From positions 124,001 to 188,000 of the forward strand of contig NZ_ATVD01000004.1 of the NCBI RefSeq assembly GCF_000420545.1: DNA of 64,000 bases, written 5' to 3'. The stretch comes from Arenimonas oryziterrae DSM 21050 = YC6267 (GTDB lineage: Bacteria; Pseudomonadota; Gammaproteobacteria; Xanthomonadales; Xanthomonadaceae). The position numbers and the translations under genes are program-made. The notes under the pieces are model-generated. The model ran no database searches. It saw only the letters and a program-made list of their open reading frames with translations, and had not been told where the DNA came from. Every line of letters begins with the position of its first letter. Position 1 is the stretch's first letter. This document shows, in pieces, positions 23,819-32,096 of the stretch.

Positions 23819-25909
23819 ATGTCCCGCACTTCCCGCTACCGCGCCTGCCCCTTGTGCGAAGCCATCTGCGGGCTCGATCTGCAGTACGAGGAAGGACGCC
23901 TGACCGCCATTCGCGGCGACGAGGCCGACCCGTTCAGCCACGGTCACATCTGTCCGAAAGGCAATGCGATCCTCGACCTGGAAACCGACCCCGATCGCCT
24001 GCGGCAACCGATGCGCCGGATCGGCGATCAGTGGCAGGCCATCGGCTGGGACGAAGCTTTCGAACTCGCCGGTCGCCGCCTGGCACAGATCCAGCAGGCC
24101 CATGGACCGGCGTCGGTCGCGACCTATCTGGGCAATCCGAACGTGCACCACTTCGGACATATCGCGTATCTGCCTGCCCTGCTCAAGGCCCTGCGCAGCC
24201 CCAATTCCTACAGTGCCTCGTCGGTGGACCAGTGGCCGCACCAGCTGGTGGCGGCGCAGATGTTCGGCCACCAGTTCCTGATGCCGATTCCCGATGTCGA
24301 CCGCACGGACTATTTCCTGATGCTCGGCGCCAATCCGGTCGCGTCCAACGGCAGCCTGATGACCGCGCCGGGCATCGCCAAACGACTCAAGGCGCTGACG
24401 GCGCGCGGCAAACTGGTGGTCATCGATCCGCGCCGCACCGATACCGCCGAGATCGCGAGCGAACACCATTTCATCCGGCCCGGCAGCGACGCGTGGTTCC
24501 TGGTCGCCTTGCTGCAGGAGATGCTGGCGCAGACGGCGCCACGCGTCGACGCGTATGGCGACAAGCTGGCCGGTCTCGACGAGGCACTCGCAGCGATTCG
24601 CGCCGTCGATACGCAGGCGGTCGAACAACGGACCGGCATCGCACGCGCCGACATCGCGCGCATCGCCCGCGATTTCCTCGCCGCTCAGCGTGCTGTTGCG
24701 TACGGACGCATGGGTCTGAGCACGCAGGCGCATGGCAGTCTGTGCCAGTGGCTGCTGCAGTTGGTGAACCTCATCAGCGGCAACCTCGATCGCGAAGGCG
24801 GCGCCCTGCCCAACGACGCCGCGATACCGGTGACCGGACCCGGCACCTCGCCCGGCCAGCGCGATCGCTGGCGCAGCCGCGTGCGCGGCTTGCCTGAATT
24901 CGCCGGCGAACTGCCGGTCGCGGTGCTCGCCGAAGAAATGCTGACGCCTGGCGAAGGCCAGGTGCGCGCCCTGCTGACCTGCGCCGGCAATCCGGTGCTG
25001 TCGACCCCGAACGGCCGCGAACTCGCGCGCGCGATCGCCGGGCTCGAGTTCTATGTCGCGATCGACGTGTACATCAACGAGACCACGCGCCATGCGGACC
25101 TGATCCTGCCGCCGGCCTCGCCGCTGACCCAGCACCACTACGATCTGATCTTCAACAGCTTCGCCGTGCGCCGGGTCGCGCGCCTGAGCGTGCCGGTGCG
25201 CGAACGCGAGGAGAACGAACGCGGCGACTGGGAGATCGTCGACGGCCTCGGCACCGCATATGCCGCTGCGAGCGGCAAGCCCTGGCGTTCGCTGCCGCCG
25301 CCGCGCGCGATGATCGCGGCCGGGCTGGCCCGCGGCGACAGCGGCCTGAGCATCGAGGATCTGGAGAATGCGCCGCATGGGCTGGATCTGGGCCCCTTGC
25401 GTCCCACGCTGCTGACGCGTCTTGAAACCGCCAGCGGATGCATCGAGTGCGCACCTGCCCTGTTTCTGCAGGCGCTCGCCGAATTCGGCGCGGAGCAAGC
25501 AACATCAGCGCAGACGAACACGCTGCAACTGATTGGCCGTCGCGATATCCGCAGCAACAATTCCTGGATGCACAACGCGCCGCGCCTGGTGAAGGGAAAA
25601 GCGCGGCATCAGCTGTTCATCCATCCCGACGATGCCCGCGAACGCCGGCTCGACGACGGTGCGCGTGTGCGCGTGCGCTCGCGCATCGGCGAGGTCGTGA
25701 CCGAGATCGAAGTCAATGCCGACATGATGCCGGGCGTCGTCTGCCTGCCACACGGCTTCGGCCATCGCGCGGCCGACAGCCGACTGCAGCGCGCCTCGCA
25801 ACTGGCCGGCGAAAGCTACAACGACCTCAGCGATCCCGAAGCGCTCGACGGCCCCTCAGGCAATGCGGCGCTCAACGGCTTGCCGGTGTGGGTCGAGGCC
25901 CTGGCCTAG
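23819..25909 (+). CDS. Molybdopterin-dependent oxidoreductase (formate dehydrogenase/BisC superfamily)
   Basis: A 696-residue enzyme with an N-terminal [4Fe-4S] motif C-x2-C-x3-C (Cys10, 13, 17) and Cys45 in ICPKG. Further pterin-binding segments are GANPVASNGSLMTAPG, IDPRRTDTAEIASEHHFIRPGSDAWF and CAGNPVLSTPNGRE, and the C-terminal molybdopterin-dinucleotide-binding domain carries LIGRRDIRSNNSWMHN. At the usual Mo-ligand position the sequence reads SASSVDQWPH, so a Ser rather than Cys or selenocysteine may be the ligand. No electron-transfer subunit or twin-arginine signal is present, so it is a stand-alone, probably cytoplasmic enzyme. Substrate unknown. Confidence 0.85.
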   Translation: MSRTSRYRACPLCEAICGLDLQYEEGRLTAIRGDEADPFSHGHICPKGNAILDLETDPDRLRQPMRRIGDQWQAIGWDEAFELAGRRLAQIQQAHGPASVATYLGNPNVHHFGHIAYLPALLKALRSPNSYSASSVDQWPHQLVAAQMFGHQFLMPIPDVDRTDYFLMLGANPVASNGSLMTAPGIAKRLKALTARGKLVVIDPRRTDTAEIASEHHFIRPGSDAWFLVALLQEMLAQTAPRVDAYGDKLAGLDEALAAIRAVDTQAVEQRTGIARADIARIARDFLAAQRAVAYGRMGLSTQAHGSLCQWLLQLVNLISGNLDREGGALPNDAAIPVTGPGTSPGQRDRWRSRVRGLPEFAGELPVAVLAEEMLTPGEGQVRALLTCAGNPVLSTPNGRELARAIAGLEFYVAIDVYINETTRHADLILPPASPLTQHHYDLIFNSFAVRRVARLSVPVREREENERGDWEIVDGLGTAYAAASGKPWRSLPPPRAMIAAGLARGDSGLSIEDLENAPHGLDLGPLRPTLLTRLETASGCIECAPALFLQALAEFGAEQATSAQTNTLQLIGRRDIRSNNSWMHNAPRLVKGKARHQLFIHPDDARERRLDDGARVRVRSRIGEVVTEIEVNADMMPGVVCLPHGFGHRAADSRLQRASQLAGESYNDLSDPEALDGPSGNAALNGLPVWVEALA

Positions 25910-25921
25910 GCCGAGACCGTT

Positions 25922-26941
25922 TCAACCTCGCATCTTGAGCACGACCTTGCCTTTCGCGCGTCCGGCTTCGAGATAATCGAACGCCGCAAGGCCCTGTTCG
26001 AAATCGAAGACGCGATCGACGACGGGATGCACCGTACCGAGTTCGACCATGGCCGCGATATGCGCCAGCTGCGCACCGCTCGATTCGGTGAGATAGCGAA
26101 AATAGCGCGCTTGCTTGCGGTTCGCCGCGGCATAGACCTTGCGCGCCATCCAGCGCATCGCCAGCTTCACCACGAAGCTGCCGGCAAAGCGCGCCGCCAT
26201 CTCGCGATCCGGCGGACCGGCGACGCTGACGACGGCGCCCCCGGACTTGAGCAGCTCGAAGGCCTCCAGCGTGTGCGCGCCGCCGAGCGTGTCGAACACC
26301 ACGTCGTAGATCGCGCCGCGCGCACGCAGGTCGTCGCGGTCGTAGCAGATCACGCGATCGGCCCCCAAGGCCTGTACCCACTCGGCATTGCGCGAACTGG
26401 TCGTGGTCTCGACGATCATGCCGAGCGCCTTGGCATACTGGATCGCAAAACTGCCCAGGCCGCCGGAACCGGCGTGGATCAGGATCCGTTCGCCCGCGTG
26501 CACCTGCGCGCGGTCGACCAAGCCCTGCACGGTCGTCAAGGCGACCAGGGGCAAGGACGCCGCACCGATCGCGTCGATATTCGCCGGCCGGTGAGCAACG
26601 AATCGTTCGGGTTGCACGCTGTATTCGGCGAACGCACCGAGCGTGTCGCGACTCGCGCGCACGAACACCGGATCGCCGACACGGAACGCCGTGACGCCGG
26701 CGCCGACGGCATCGACAATGCCGCTGGCATCGAAGCCGATGCTCACCGGGAACGACAGCGGCTGAACACGACGCAGGGCGCCGTGCACGAGTTTGTAGTC
26801 GATGGGATTGAGGCTGGCGGCCTGCACGCGCAAGCGCAGCTCACCGGGCCCGGGGACCGGACGGGGAATCGTTGCCAGGCTCAGCGCGTCTTTGGTCGGC
26901 CCATAGGCCGTCGCTTGCCACGCGCGCATGGTCTCGCTCAT
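25922..26941 (-). CDS. NAD(P)-dependent medium-chain dehydrogenase/quinone oxidoreductase-like protein
   Basis: A 339-residue MDR family protein. The N-terminal GroES-like domain has the conserved ASLNPIDYKLVHGAL segment and GFDASGIVDAVG. The Rossmann domain has HAGSGGLGSFAIQYAKALG, and the product-release region reads VVFDTLGGAHTLEAFELLKSGGAVVSVAG. The cysteine ligands of structural zinc are missing, so this is a zinc-independent quinone oxidoreductase or reductase-like member. NADPH is the likely cofactor. Substrate unknown. It starts 100 bases upstream of slyD on the same strand. Confidence 0.9.
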   Translation of the reverse strand: MSETMRAWQATAYGPTKDALSLATIPRPVPGPGELRLRVQAASLNPIDYKLVHGALRRVQPLSFPVSIGFDASGIVDAVGAGVTAFRVGDPVFVRASRDTLGAFAEYSVQPERFVAHRPANIDAIGAASLPLVALTTVQGLVDRAQVHAGERILIHAGSGGLGSFAIQYAKALGMIVETTTSSRNAEWVQALGADRVICYDRDDLRARGAIYDVVFDTLGGAHTLEAFELLKSGGAVVSVAGPPDREMAARFAGSFVVKLAMRWMARKVYAAANRKQARYFRYLTESSGAQLAHIAAMVELGTVHPVVDRVFDFEQGLAAFDYLEAGRAKGKVVLKMRG

Positions 26942-27042
26942 GGAATCCCCCCAGGAACCTTCCCCGGGGGCGATTCTGTCATTTTCCGGCGCGAGGCATC
27001 GGATACCGGCGGCAGCCACAGGGGCCGCCGCCCGGTGACGGC

Positions 27043-27525
27043 TTAGTGGTGATGGCCGCCGGCGCCGTGCGCATGGCCATGGGTCAGCTCTTCCAGGCTG
27101 GCGTCACGCACTTCGGTCACTTCGATGGCGAAATGCAGGGTCTGGCCGGCGAGCGGATGGTTGCCGTCGACGGTGACATCGTCGCCCTCGATCTTGGCGA
27201 TCGATACCGACAGCGGGCCCTGCGGCGTCTGCGCCTGGAATTCCATGCCGACTTCCAGCGTGTCGACGCCCTGGAACGCGGCGCGCGGCACGACATTGAT
27301 CAGCATCGGATTAGGCTGGCCGTAACCGTCTTCCGGCGCGACGACGACATTGAAGGTATCGCCGACCTGGCGACCGGCCATTTCCTTTTCCAGGCCCGGC
27401 ACGATGTTGCCCGCGCCATGCAGGTAGGTCAGCGGCGAACGACCTGCGGAGGAATCGACCACCTCGCCCGCGTCATTGGTGAGGGTGTAATGGAACGACG
27501 CGACGGTGCGCTCGGCGATCTGCAT
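27043..27525 (-). CDS. slyD: FKBP-type peptidyl-prolyl isomerase SlyD
   Basis: A 160-residue SlyD: FKBP core in two parts (residues 1-68 and 130-150) with an insert-in-flap domain between, and a C-terminal His-rich tail HGHAHGAGGHHH that binds nickel or zinc. The tail is shorter than the 45-residue tail of E. coli SlyD. SlyD is a folding helper and a nickel-delivery factor for hydrogenase, neither of which has a partner gene here. The start was set at MQIAERTVASFHY, which is preceded by a short ribosome site. Confidence 0.93.
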   Translation of the reverse strand: MQIAERTVASFHYTLTNDAGEVVDSSAGRSPLTYLHGAGNIVPGLEKEMAGRQVGDTFNVVVAPEDGYGQPNPMLINVVPRAAFQGVDTLEVGMEFQAQTPQGPLSVSIAKIEGDDVTVDGNHPLAGQTLHFAIEVTEVRDASLEELTHGHAHGAGGHHH

Positions 27526-27616
27526 GGGGGGTCCTTGGCGGATAAGTAAGAGAGAAAACGTGGTGGGCCGCAGCCCAGCGGCCATTATAAACCAGGCCGC
27601 CGCCCGGTCCGACCCC

Positions 27617-28021
27617 TCAGTTTCCGCCGAAGCGCAGCCAGCGCTCGGCCTCGTTCACGCTGCTGAATACGCGGGCATTGAAGCCGCTCTCCATCGCGAA
27701 AATCTCGCCATGCTCCATCAGCGGCACATGCGCCATCACCGGCTCGACGAAGGCGACCTGCACCGACTCCATGCCCGAGCCCTGCATGTTCTTCACCAGC
27801 TCGGCGATCTGCTCGGGCGGCATCGGCGTGCCACCGAGCTCGTCGACGACGAGCACCCGCGTCGCGCGTCGCGTGAGGCATTCGACGGCGATCTCGCGCC
27901 AATACGCCAGCGTAATCTCGAGCGAATCCTCGGGACCGGAGACGACGGCATACAGATAATTCGGGCGCTGCTCGAAGTGCAGGCGATAGGGCGACTCGGG
28001 GGCGTCGTCGGTCTGGCTCAT
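27617..28021 (-). CDS. Small STAS/SpoIIAA-like protein
   Basis: A 134-residue soluble protein with alternating strands and helices. PYRLHFEQRPNYLYAVVSG, then LEITLAYWREIAVECLTRRATRVLVVDELGG, and the C-terminal HGEIFAMESGFNARVFSSVNEAERWLRF resemble the SpoIIAA/STAS-like fold found in many Xanthomonadales. The conserved phosphorylatable Ser of true anti-anti-sigma factors is not obvious, so the role is uncertain. Divergent from fpr with 150 bases between the starts. Confidence 0.65.
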   Translation of the reverse strand: MSQTDDAPESPYRLHFEQRPNYLYAVVSGPEDSLEITLAYWREIAVECLTRRATRVLVVDELGGTPMPPEQIAELVKNMQGSGMESVQVAFVEPVMAHVPLMEHGEIFAMESGFNARVFSSVNEAERWLRFGGN

Positions 28022-28171
28022 GCGCACAGTATATCGGCCGCTCCCCGCCAGCCCCAGCCGCCGCGGTGCGAAAACTGAGCTCCGGATCGTCGCGACGGCT
28101 TCGCGAGGCCGCTCGCGAATGAGACAATGGCGGCCGGGATGCTGTCCGCGTCCGTCTTCCTGAAATCCTCC

Positions 28172-28966
28172 ATGTCCGCTGCCTTCATCACCGAAACCGT
28201 GCTCGATGTCCGCCACTGGACCGAGGACTACTTCAGTTTCACCACCACGCGCGACGACGGCTTCCGTTTCGAGAACGGCCAGTTCGTCATGATCGGCCTC
28301 GAAGTCGAGCAGGCCGACGGGTCGCGCAAGCCGCTGATGCGCGCGTACTCGATCGCGAGCGCGAACTGGGAAGAACAGCTGGAGTTTTTCTCGATCAAGG
28401 TCCCGAACGGTCCGCTGACCTCGCGCCTGCAGCACATCCGGCCCGGTGACACTGTCCTACTGAGCCGCAAGCCCACCGGCACCCTGCTCATCAGCGACCT
28501 GTTGCCTGGCCGCACGCTGTACCTGCTCGCGACAGGCACTGGCCTGGCGCCGTTCCTGAGCGTGATCAAGGACCCGGAAACCTACGAGCGCTTCGAGCAT
28601 GTCGTGCTCACGCACGGCGTGCGTAGCGCGAAAGATCTGGCGTATGCGGACTACTTCCGCAACGAACTGCCGCACCACGAATTCCTCGGCGAGGAAATCG
28701 CCCGCAAGCTGCACTACTACCCGGCTGTCAGCCGCGAAGCACATGCACACCAGGGCCGCCTCACCGATCTGATGGATAGTGGCCGCATGGCCAGCGACCT
28801 CGGTCTGCCGCCGCTGAATCCCGAAACGGATCGCGCCATGATCTGCGGCGGGCCGCAAATGCTCGCCGATTTCCGCCGCATCCTCGACGAACGTGGCTTC
28901 ACTGCCGCGCCGCGCATCGGCACGCCGGGGCATTACGTGTTCGAACGGGCTTTCGTCGAAAAATAA
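28172..28966 (+). CDS. fpr: Ferredoxin/flavodoxin--NADP+ reductase
   Basis: A 264-residue bacterial-type Fpr (subclass I). The FAD-binding RAYSIAS is at 57-63 and IKVPNGPLTSRL near 75-86, the NADP pyrophosphate loop TGTGLAP at 121-127, HGVRSAKDLAY near 152-162 and MICGGPQM near 228-235; the C-terminal tail FERAFVEK ends the protein like other bacterial FPRs. It passes electrons between NADPH and ferredoxin or flavodoxin, often for oxidative stress. The first Met of an upstream in-frame extension (28127) is possible, but Met-Ser-Ala-Ala-Phe fits the family length. Confidence 0.93.
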   Translation: MSAAFITETVLDVRHWTEDYFSFTTTRDDGFRFENGQFVMIGLEVEQADGSRKPLMRAYSIASANWEEQLEFFSIKVPNGPLTSRLQHIRPGDTVLLSRKPTGTLLISDLLPGRTLYLLATGTGLAPFLSVIKDPETYERFEHVVLTHGVRSAKDLAYADYFRNELPHHEFLGEEIARKLHYYPAVSREAHAHQGRLTDLMDSGRMASDLGLPPLNPETDRAMICGGPQMLADFRRILDERGFTAAPRIGTPGHYVFERAFVEK

Positions 28967-28978
28967 TCCGTCGCGGAA

Positions 28979-29458
28979 TCAAAGCACCGCGGCGAGATCC
29001 TTCTCGATCTTCTCGGGCGTGTCGGTCGGCGCGTAGCGCTTGATGACCTTGCCATGCTTGTCGATCAGGAATTTCGAGAAATTCCACTTGATGCCTTCGA
29101 TGCCCATCAGGCCCGGCTTCTCTTTCTTGAGCCATTTCCACAAAGGATGCGCGCCCGCGCCATTGACGTCGACTTTCGCGTAGAGCGGAAAGCTCACGTC
29201 ATACGTCAGCGAACAGAAGGTCTTGATCTCTTCCTCGTCGCCCGGCTCCTGATGACCGAACTGATCGCAGGGGAAACCGAGCACGACCAGCCCCTGGTCC
29301 TGATATTTCTGCCAGAGTTTTTCCAGGCCGGTGTACTGCGGGGTGAAACCACACTTGGAGGCGGTGTTCACGACGAGCATGGCCTTGCCCTTGTAGTCGG
29401 CGAGCGACTGCTCGTCGCCATCGATGGTCTTGGCGGTGAATTCGTAGGCGGTGGTCAT
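28979..29458 (-). CDS. Glutathione peroxidase-like thiol peroxidase
   Basis: A 159-residue GPx-family peroxidase. Active-site NTASKCGFTPQY has peroxidatic Cys36, with Gln70 (FGHQEPG) and Trp125-Asn126 (WNFSKF) completing the tetrad. Cys64 and Cys82 are candidates for the resolving Cys. It is a Cys enzyme, not a selenoprotein, so it probably uses thioredoxin rather than glutathione. Substrates are hydrogen peroxide and organic hydroperoxides. It converges with fpr, whose stop is 13 bases away, so the two redox genes probably share a terminator zone. Confidence 0.93.
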   Translation of the reverse strand: MTTAYEFTAKTIDGDEQSLADYKGKAMLVVNTASKCGFTPQYTGLEKLWQKYQDQGLVVLGFPCDQFGHQEPGDEEEIKTFCSLTYDVSFPLYAKVDVNGAGAHPLWKWLKKEKPGLMGIEGIKWNFSKFLIDKHGKVIKRYAPTDTPEKIEKDLAAVL

Positions 29459-29540
29459 GACGGGCTCCGGGGTCCAGGCGACCGGCCCATGTTCCGGCGA
29501 AACCGGAGCGAAAGAAAGCCCCGCGAGGGGCCGCGCCGGC

Positions 29541-30161
29541 TCAGCCCGGAAACGGCGGATCCGCGCGTACCGGCAATTCGGTCGGCGCCAGCACGCGCAG
29601 AACGAGCTCGCCCACGCCCTCGAAGATTTCTCCGTGCTCCGCACCCACCATCCGTGCGTCGGGCCAGGCGCGAACGATCTGATCGGTCAGCAGCACGTAT
29701 TCGCGGCCGGAGACGTGGTTCTTCATCAGGCGATGCACCAGGATTACCGGCTCGCCGGCGAGTTCCTCGAATTGCCGGACCTGCTTGATGGCGATTTCGC
29801 CGGCATGCACGAACGCTTTCAGCCGCAGACCGCCGACGTTCGCGCAGGCGCTGCAGTCGCAGTTCGACCGGGCGACCTCGATGCGACCCAGGCAGACAGC
29901 AAAGGCTTCGAACAGCACATGCAACTGGGCGAGCACGTCGTGCACGACCGGTCGTGGCTCGCCGTCGATCTCGCGATACAGGAAGGCCGCATCACCCTCG
30001 AGCTTGTTTAGCACCAGCGGATGCTCGGCACGATCGATCATCGCCTCGAGCAGTTCGCTGATGATCTGCTCGGCATGCAGCAGGCTCACCTCGCGCTTGA
30101 CGATGAAATCGGTATACCCGCTGATGTCGACGATGACCAGGACGGCTTGGGCAAGGCGCAT
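29541..30161 (-). CDS. DUF2652 protein (class III cyclase-like fold)
   Basis: A 206-residue soluble protein. The N-terminus LAQAVLVIVDISGYTDFI, and NKLEGDAAFLYREI further on, match the ferredoxin-like core of class III nucleotidyl cyclases, with candidate metal Asp residues in VDISG and EGDAA. A four-cysteine CDCSAC-plus segment interrupts the fold, and CSACANVGGLRLKAFVHAGEI follows. I recall the name DUF2652 for this group. A catalytic activity is not established. No partner domain is present; it is monocistronic between gpx and dctA. Confidence 0.75.
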   Translation of the reverse strand: MRLAQAVLVIVDISGYTDFIVKREVSLLHAEQIISELLEAMIDRAEHPLVLNKLEGDAAFLYREIDGEPRPVVHDVLAQLHVLFEAFAVCLGRIEVARSNCDCSACANVGGLRLKAFVHAGEIAIKQVRQFEELAGEPVILVHRLMKNHVSGREYVLLTDQIVRAWPDARMVGAEHGEIFEGVGELVLRVLAPTELPVRADPPFPG

Positions 30162-30193
30162 ATCGACTCCGTTAAGCGGTCAGTGACGCGGCG

Positions 30194-31465
30194 TCAGGCG
30201 GCGGTCGGGCCGGCATCGAGCGCCACGCGCATTTTCGCGTCGTCGCGCATGCCTTCCCACTTCGACACCACCAGCGTGGCGACGCCGTTGCCGATGACAT
30301 TGGTGATCGCGCGCGCCTCGGACATGAAGCGGTCCACACCCAGGATCAGGGCGACGCCTTCGACGGGCACCTTGCCATGCAGGGCCGTCAATGTCGCGGC
30401 CAAGGTGATAAAGCCCGAGCCGGTCACGCCCGCGGCACCCTTGGAGGTCAGCAGCAACACACCCAGCAACAGCAACTGGTCCGACAGGCCCAGCGGAACG
30501 TCAGTCGCCTGGGCGATGAACACCGCCGCCATGGTCAGATAGATGCAGGTGCCGTCGAGATTGAACGAATAGCCGGTCGGAACGATCAGGCCGACGGCGG
30601 CGCGGTCGCAGCCCAGCTCTTCGAGCCGCTCGATCATGCGCGGCAAGGCCGATTCCGACGAGGACGTGCCCAGCACCAGCAGCAGTTCCGCGCGGATGTA
30701 GCGCAGGAATTTCCACAGCGAAAACCCCGACAGGTGCGCGACGGCGGCCAGCACCACGAACACGAACAGCGCACAGGTCGCATACACAGCCAGCAGCAGC
30801 CAGCCCAGCGACACCAGGGTGCCGATGCCGTACTTGCCGACGGTGAACGCCATCGCGCCGAAGGCACCGATCGGCGCGAAACGCATGATCAGGTGCACGA
30901 CGCCGAAGAACACCGTGCCGAGCTGGTCGAGCCCGTCGAGCACCTTGCGCCCGACCTGGCCGCTCTGGGTGAGCGCGATGCCGAACAACAGCGCCACGAG
31001 CAGCACCTGCAGCAGATTGCCGTCGGTGAACGCGGACACGAAGCTGTGCGGAATGATGTCCATCAGGAAAGGCACGACACCGCTCTCGGCCGCCTTGTGC
31101 TGGTAGTCGGCGAGCTTGGTCGCGTCGATCGTGTGCGGATTGACATGCATGCCGTCGCCGGGCCGCACCAGATTCACCACAACCAGACCCAGGGCCAGGG
31201 CGAGCGTGGTCATGATCTCGAAGTAGATCAGCGCCTTCACGCCGATGCGGCCGACGTGCTTGAGGTCGCCCATCTTGGCCATGCCGACCACGACGGTGAG
31301 GAAGATCACCGGGCCGATGACCATCTTCACGAGGGCGATGAAGGCCTTGCCCAGGGGTTCGAGCTGCTCGCCGAGCTTGGGGTCGACGACGCCGAGCACG
31401 ATGCCGATCGCGATCGCGACCAGCACCTGCAGGTAAAGCGATTTCCACCATCCGCTGCGCATCAT
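30194..31465 (-). CDS. dctA: C4-dicarboxylate transporter DctA
   Basis: A 423-residue sodium/proton:dicarboxylate symporter of the DAACS family with about eight membrane spans plus re-entrant loops. The serine-rich [18 protein letters not shown] loop and the [24 protein letters not shown] signature are near-identical to enteric DctA, as are [13 protein letters not shown] and [11 protein letters not shown]. It should import succinate, fumarate or malate. Two adjacent ATGs exist; the upstream one follows GGGAGG. A class I fumarase in the same window makes a C4-acid-using lifestyle plausible. No DcuSR-type sensor is near. Confidence 0.93.
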   Translation of the reverse strand: MMRSGWWKSLYLQVLVAIAIGIVLGVVDPKLGEQLEPLGKAFIALVKMVIGPVIFLTVVVGMAKMGDLKHVGRIGVKALIYFEIMTTLALALGLVVVNLVRPGDGMHVNPHTIDATKLADYQHKAAESGVVPFLMDIIPHSFVSAFTDGNLLQVLLVALLFGIALTQSGQVGRKVLDGLDQLGTVFFGVVHLIMRFAPIGAFGAMAFTVGKYGIGTLVSLGWLLLAVYATCALFVFVVLAAVAHLSGFSLWKFLRYIRAELLLVLGTSSSESALPRMIERLEELGCDRAAVGLIVPTGYSFNLDGTCIYLTMAAVFIAQATDVPLGLSDQLLLLGVLLLTSKGAAGVTGSGFITLAATLTALHGKVPVEGVALILGVDRFMSEARAITNVIGNGVATLVVSKWEGMRDDAKMRVALDAGPTAA

Positions 31466-31529
31466 CGCCCTCCCCGGCTGACATCCGAGCGTAGCCCAAG
31501 GGCGGCACCGGCGAACAGCGCGCAAAGAA

Positions 31530-31559
31530 AAAGCCCCGGTCGTTGCCGACCGGGGCTTT
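31530..31559 (-). terminator. Rho-independent terminator of cold-shock gene 2
   Basis: A 13-bp perfect stem AAAGCCCCGGTCG/CGACCGGGGCTTT with a GCAA-type loop, ending in T-rich sequence on the minus strand. It separates the csp gene from dctA. Confidence 0.9.
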
Positions 31560-31580
31560 CAATTCGCGAGTGCGACTGGC

Positions 31581-31790
31581 TTAGACGATCTGAACCGCGT
31601 CAGCCTGCAGACCCTTCTGGCCCTTCACGACGGTGAAGGTGACCTTCTGGCCTTCCTGGAGCGACTTGAAGCCGCTGCCCTGGATAGAACGGAAGTGAAC
31701 GAAGAGGTCCTCACCGCTTTCCGGGGTGATGAAGCCGAAGCCCTTGGCGTCATTGAACCACTTCACGGTACCACTCTGACGATCCGACAT
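31581..31790 (-). CDS. Cold-shock domain protein (CspA family), copy 2
   Basis: A 69-residue CspA-like protein with RNP1 KGFGFI and RNP2 LFVHF. It aligns end to end with copy 1 and differs mainly in the RDNGED/PESGED loop and the last strands. It starts at Met-Ser-Asp-Arg-Gln preceded by AAGGAG. The leader, start context and terminator architecture are also shared with copy 1, so the duplication covered the whole transcription unit. It is an RNA chaperone candidate. Confidence 0.96.
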   Translation of the reverse strand: MSDRQSGTVKWFNDAKGFGFITPESGEDLFVHFRSIQGSGFKSLQEGQKVTFTVVKGQKGLQADAVQIV

Positions 31791-31951
31791 TTGAAACTCC
31801 TTGAAACATTGAATTATCAAGACCCGGAACATCCGGAATCGAGACTGTAGTTGCAGGGAGCAAGCGGGCTAAGCGATGTAGCGGATCGTTGGATCTACCG
31901 CACCGGGCCACGATTCACTGTGACCCTGGCAAACACAGTGGGCGCACCATA
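31791..31951 (-). promoter_or_regulatory. cspA-type promoter and long 5' leader, copy 2
   Basis: On the minus strand a -10-like TATGGT (31946-31951), preceded at 17 bp by TCGCTT, would start transcription near 31939. The leader is about 150 nt, with the same ordered blocks as copy 1 (ACTGTGTTTGC, GTGAATCGTGGCC, ACGATCCGCT, CCCTGCAAC..CAGTC). The rest of the region to the TonB-receptor terminator (31952-32096) holds a hairpin at 32032-32054 and no gene I can support. Confidence 0.7.
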
Positions 31952-32031
31952 CACGCATTCCACGGGGAAAGCGAGCCAAAGCTAAATGGGGGTTCAGCGG
32001 CTACCTGAACAGCCCTTCCACCCCGTACGGT

Positions 32032-32054
32032 GCCGGTCTGGACGCCAGACCGGC
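32032..32054. terminator. Hairpin downstream of the TonB-receptor gene
   Basis: A perfect 10-bp inverted repeat GCCGGTCTGG/CCAGACCGGC with a 3-nt ACG loop, 43 bases beyond the TonB-receptor stop. There is no clear T-run on the receptor's strand, so it may be a weak terminator or an mRNA-stabilising hairpin. Confidence 0.55.
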
Positions 32055-32096
32055 CGGCCCTGCCCCAAGGCAGACAGCCGGACGGCCCCGCGAAAC

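Noticed and set aside
22247-25498. Very long open frame on the minus strand opposite the molybdopterin oxidoreductase gene (1083 codons)
   Set aside because: It lies antisense to a well-supported gene, has no family features and is rich in Arg, Ala and Gly as expected for shadow frames in GC-rich DNA.
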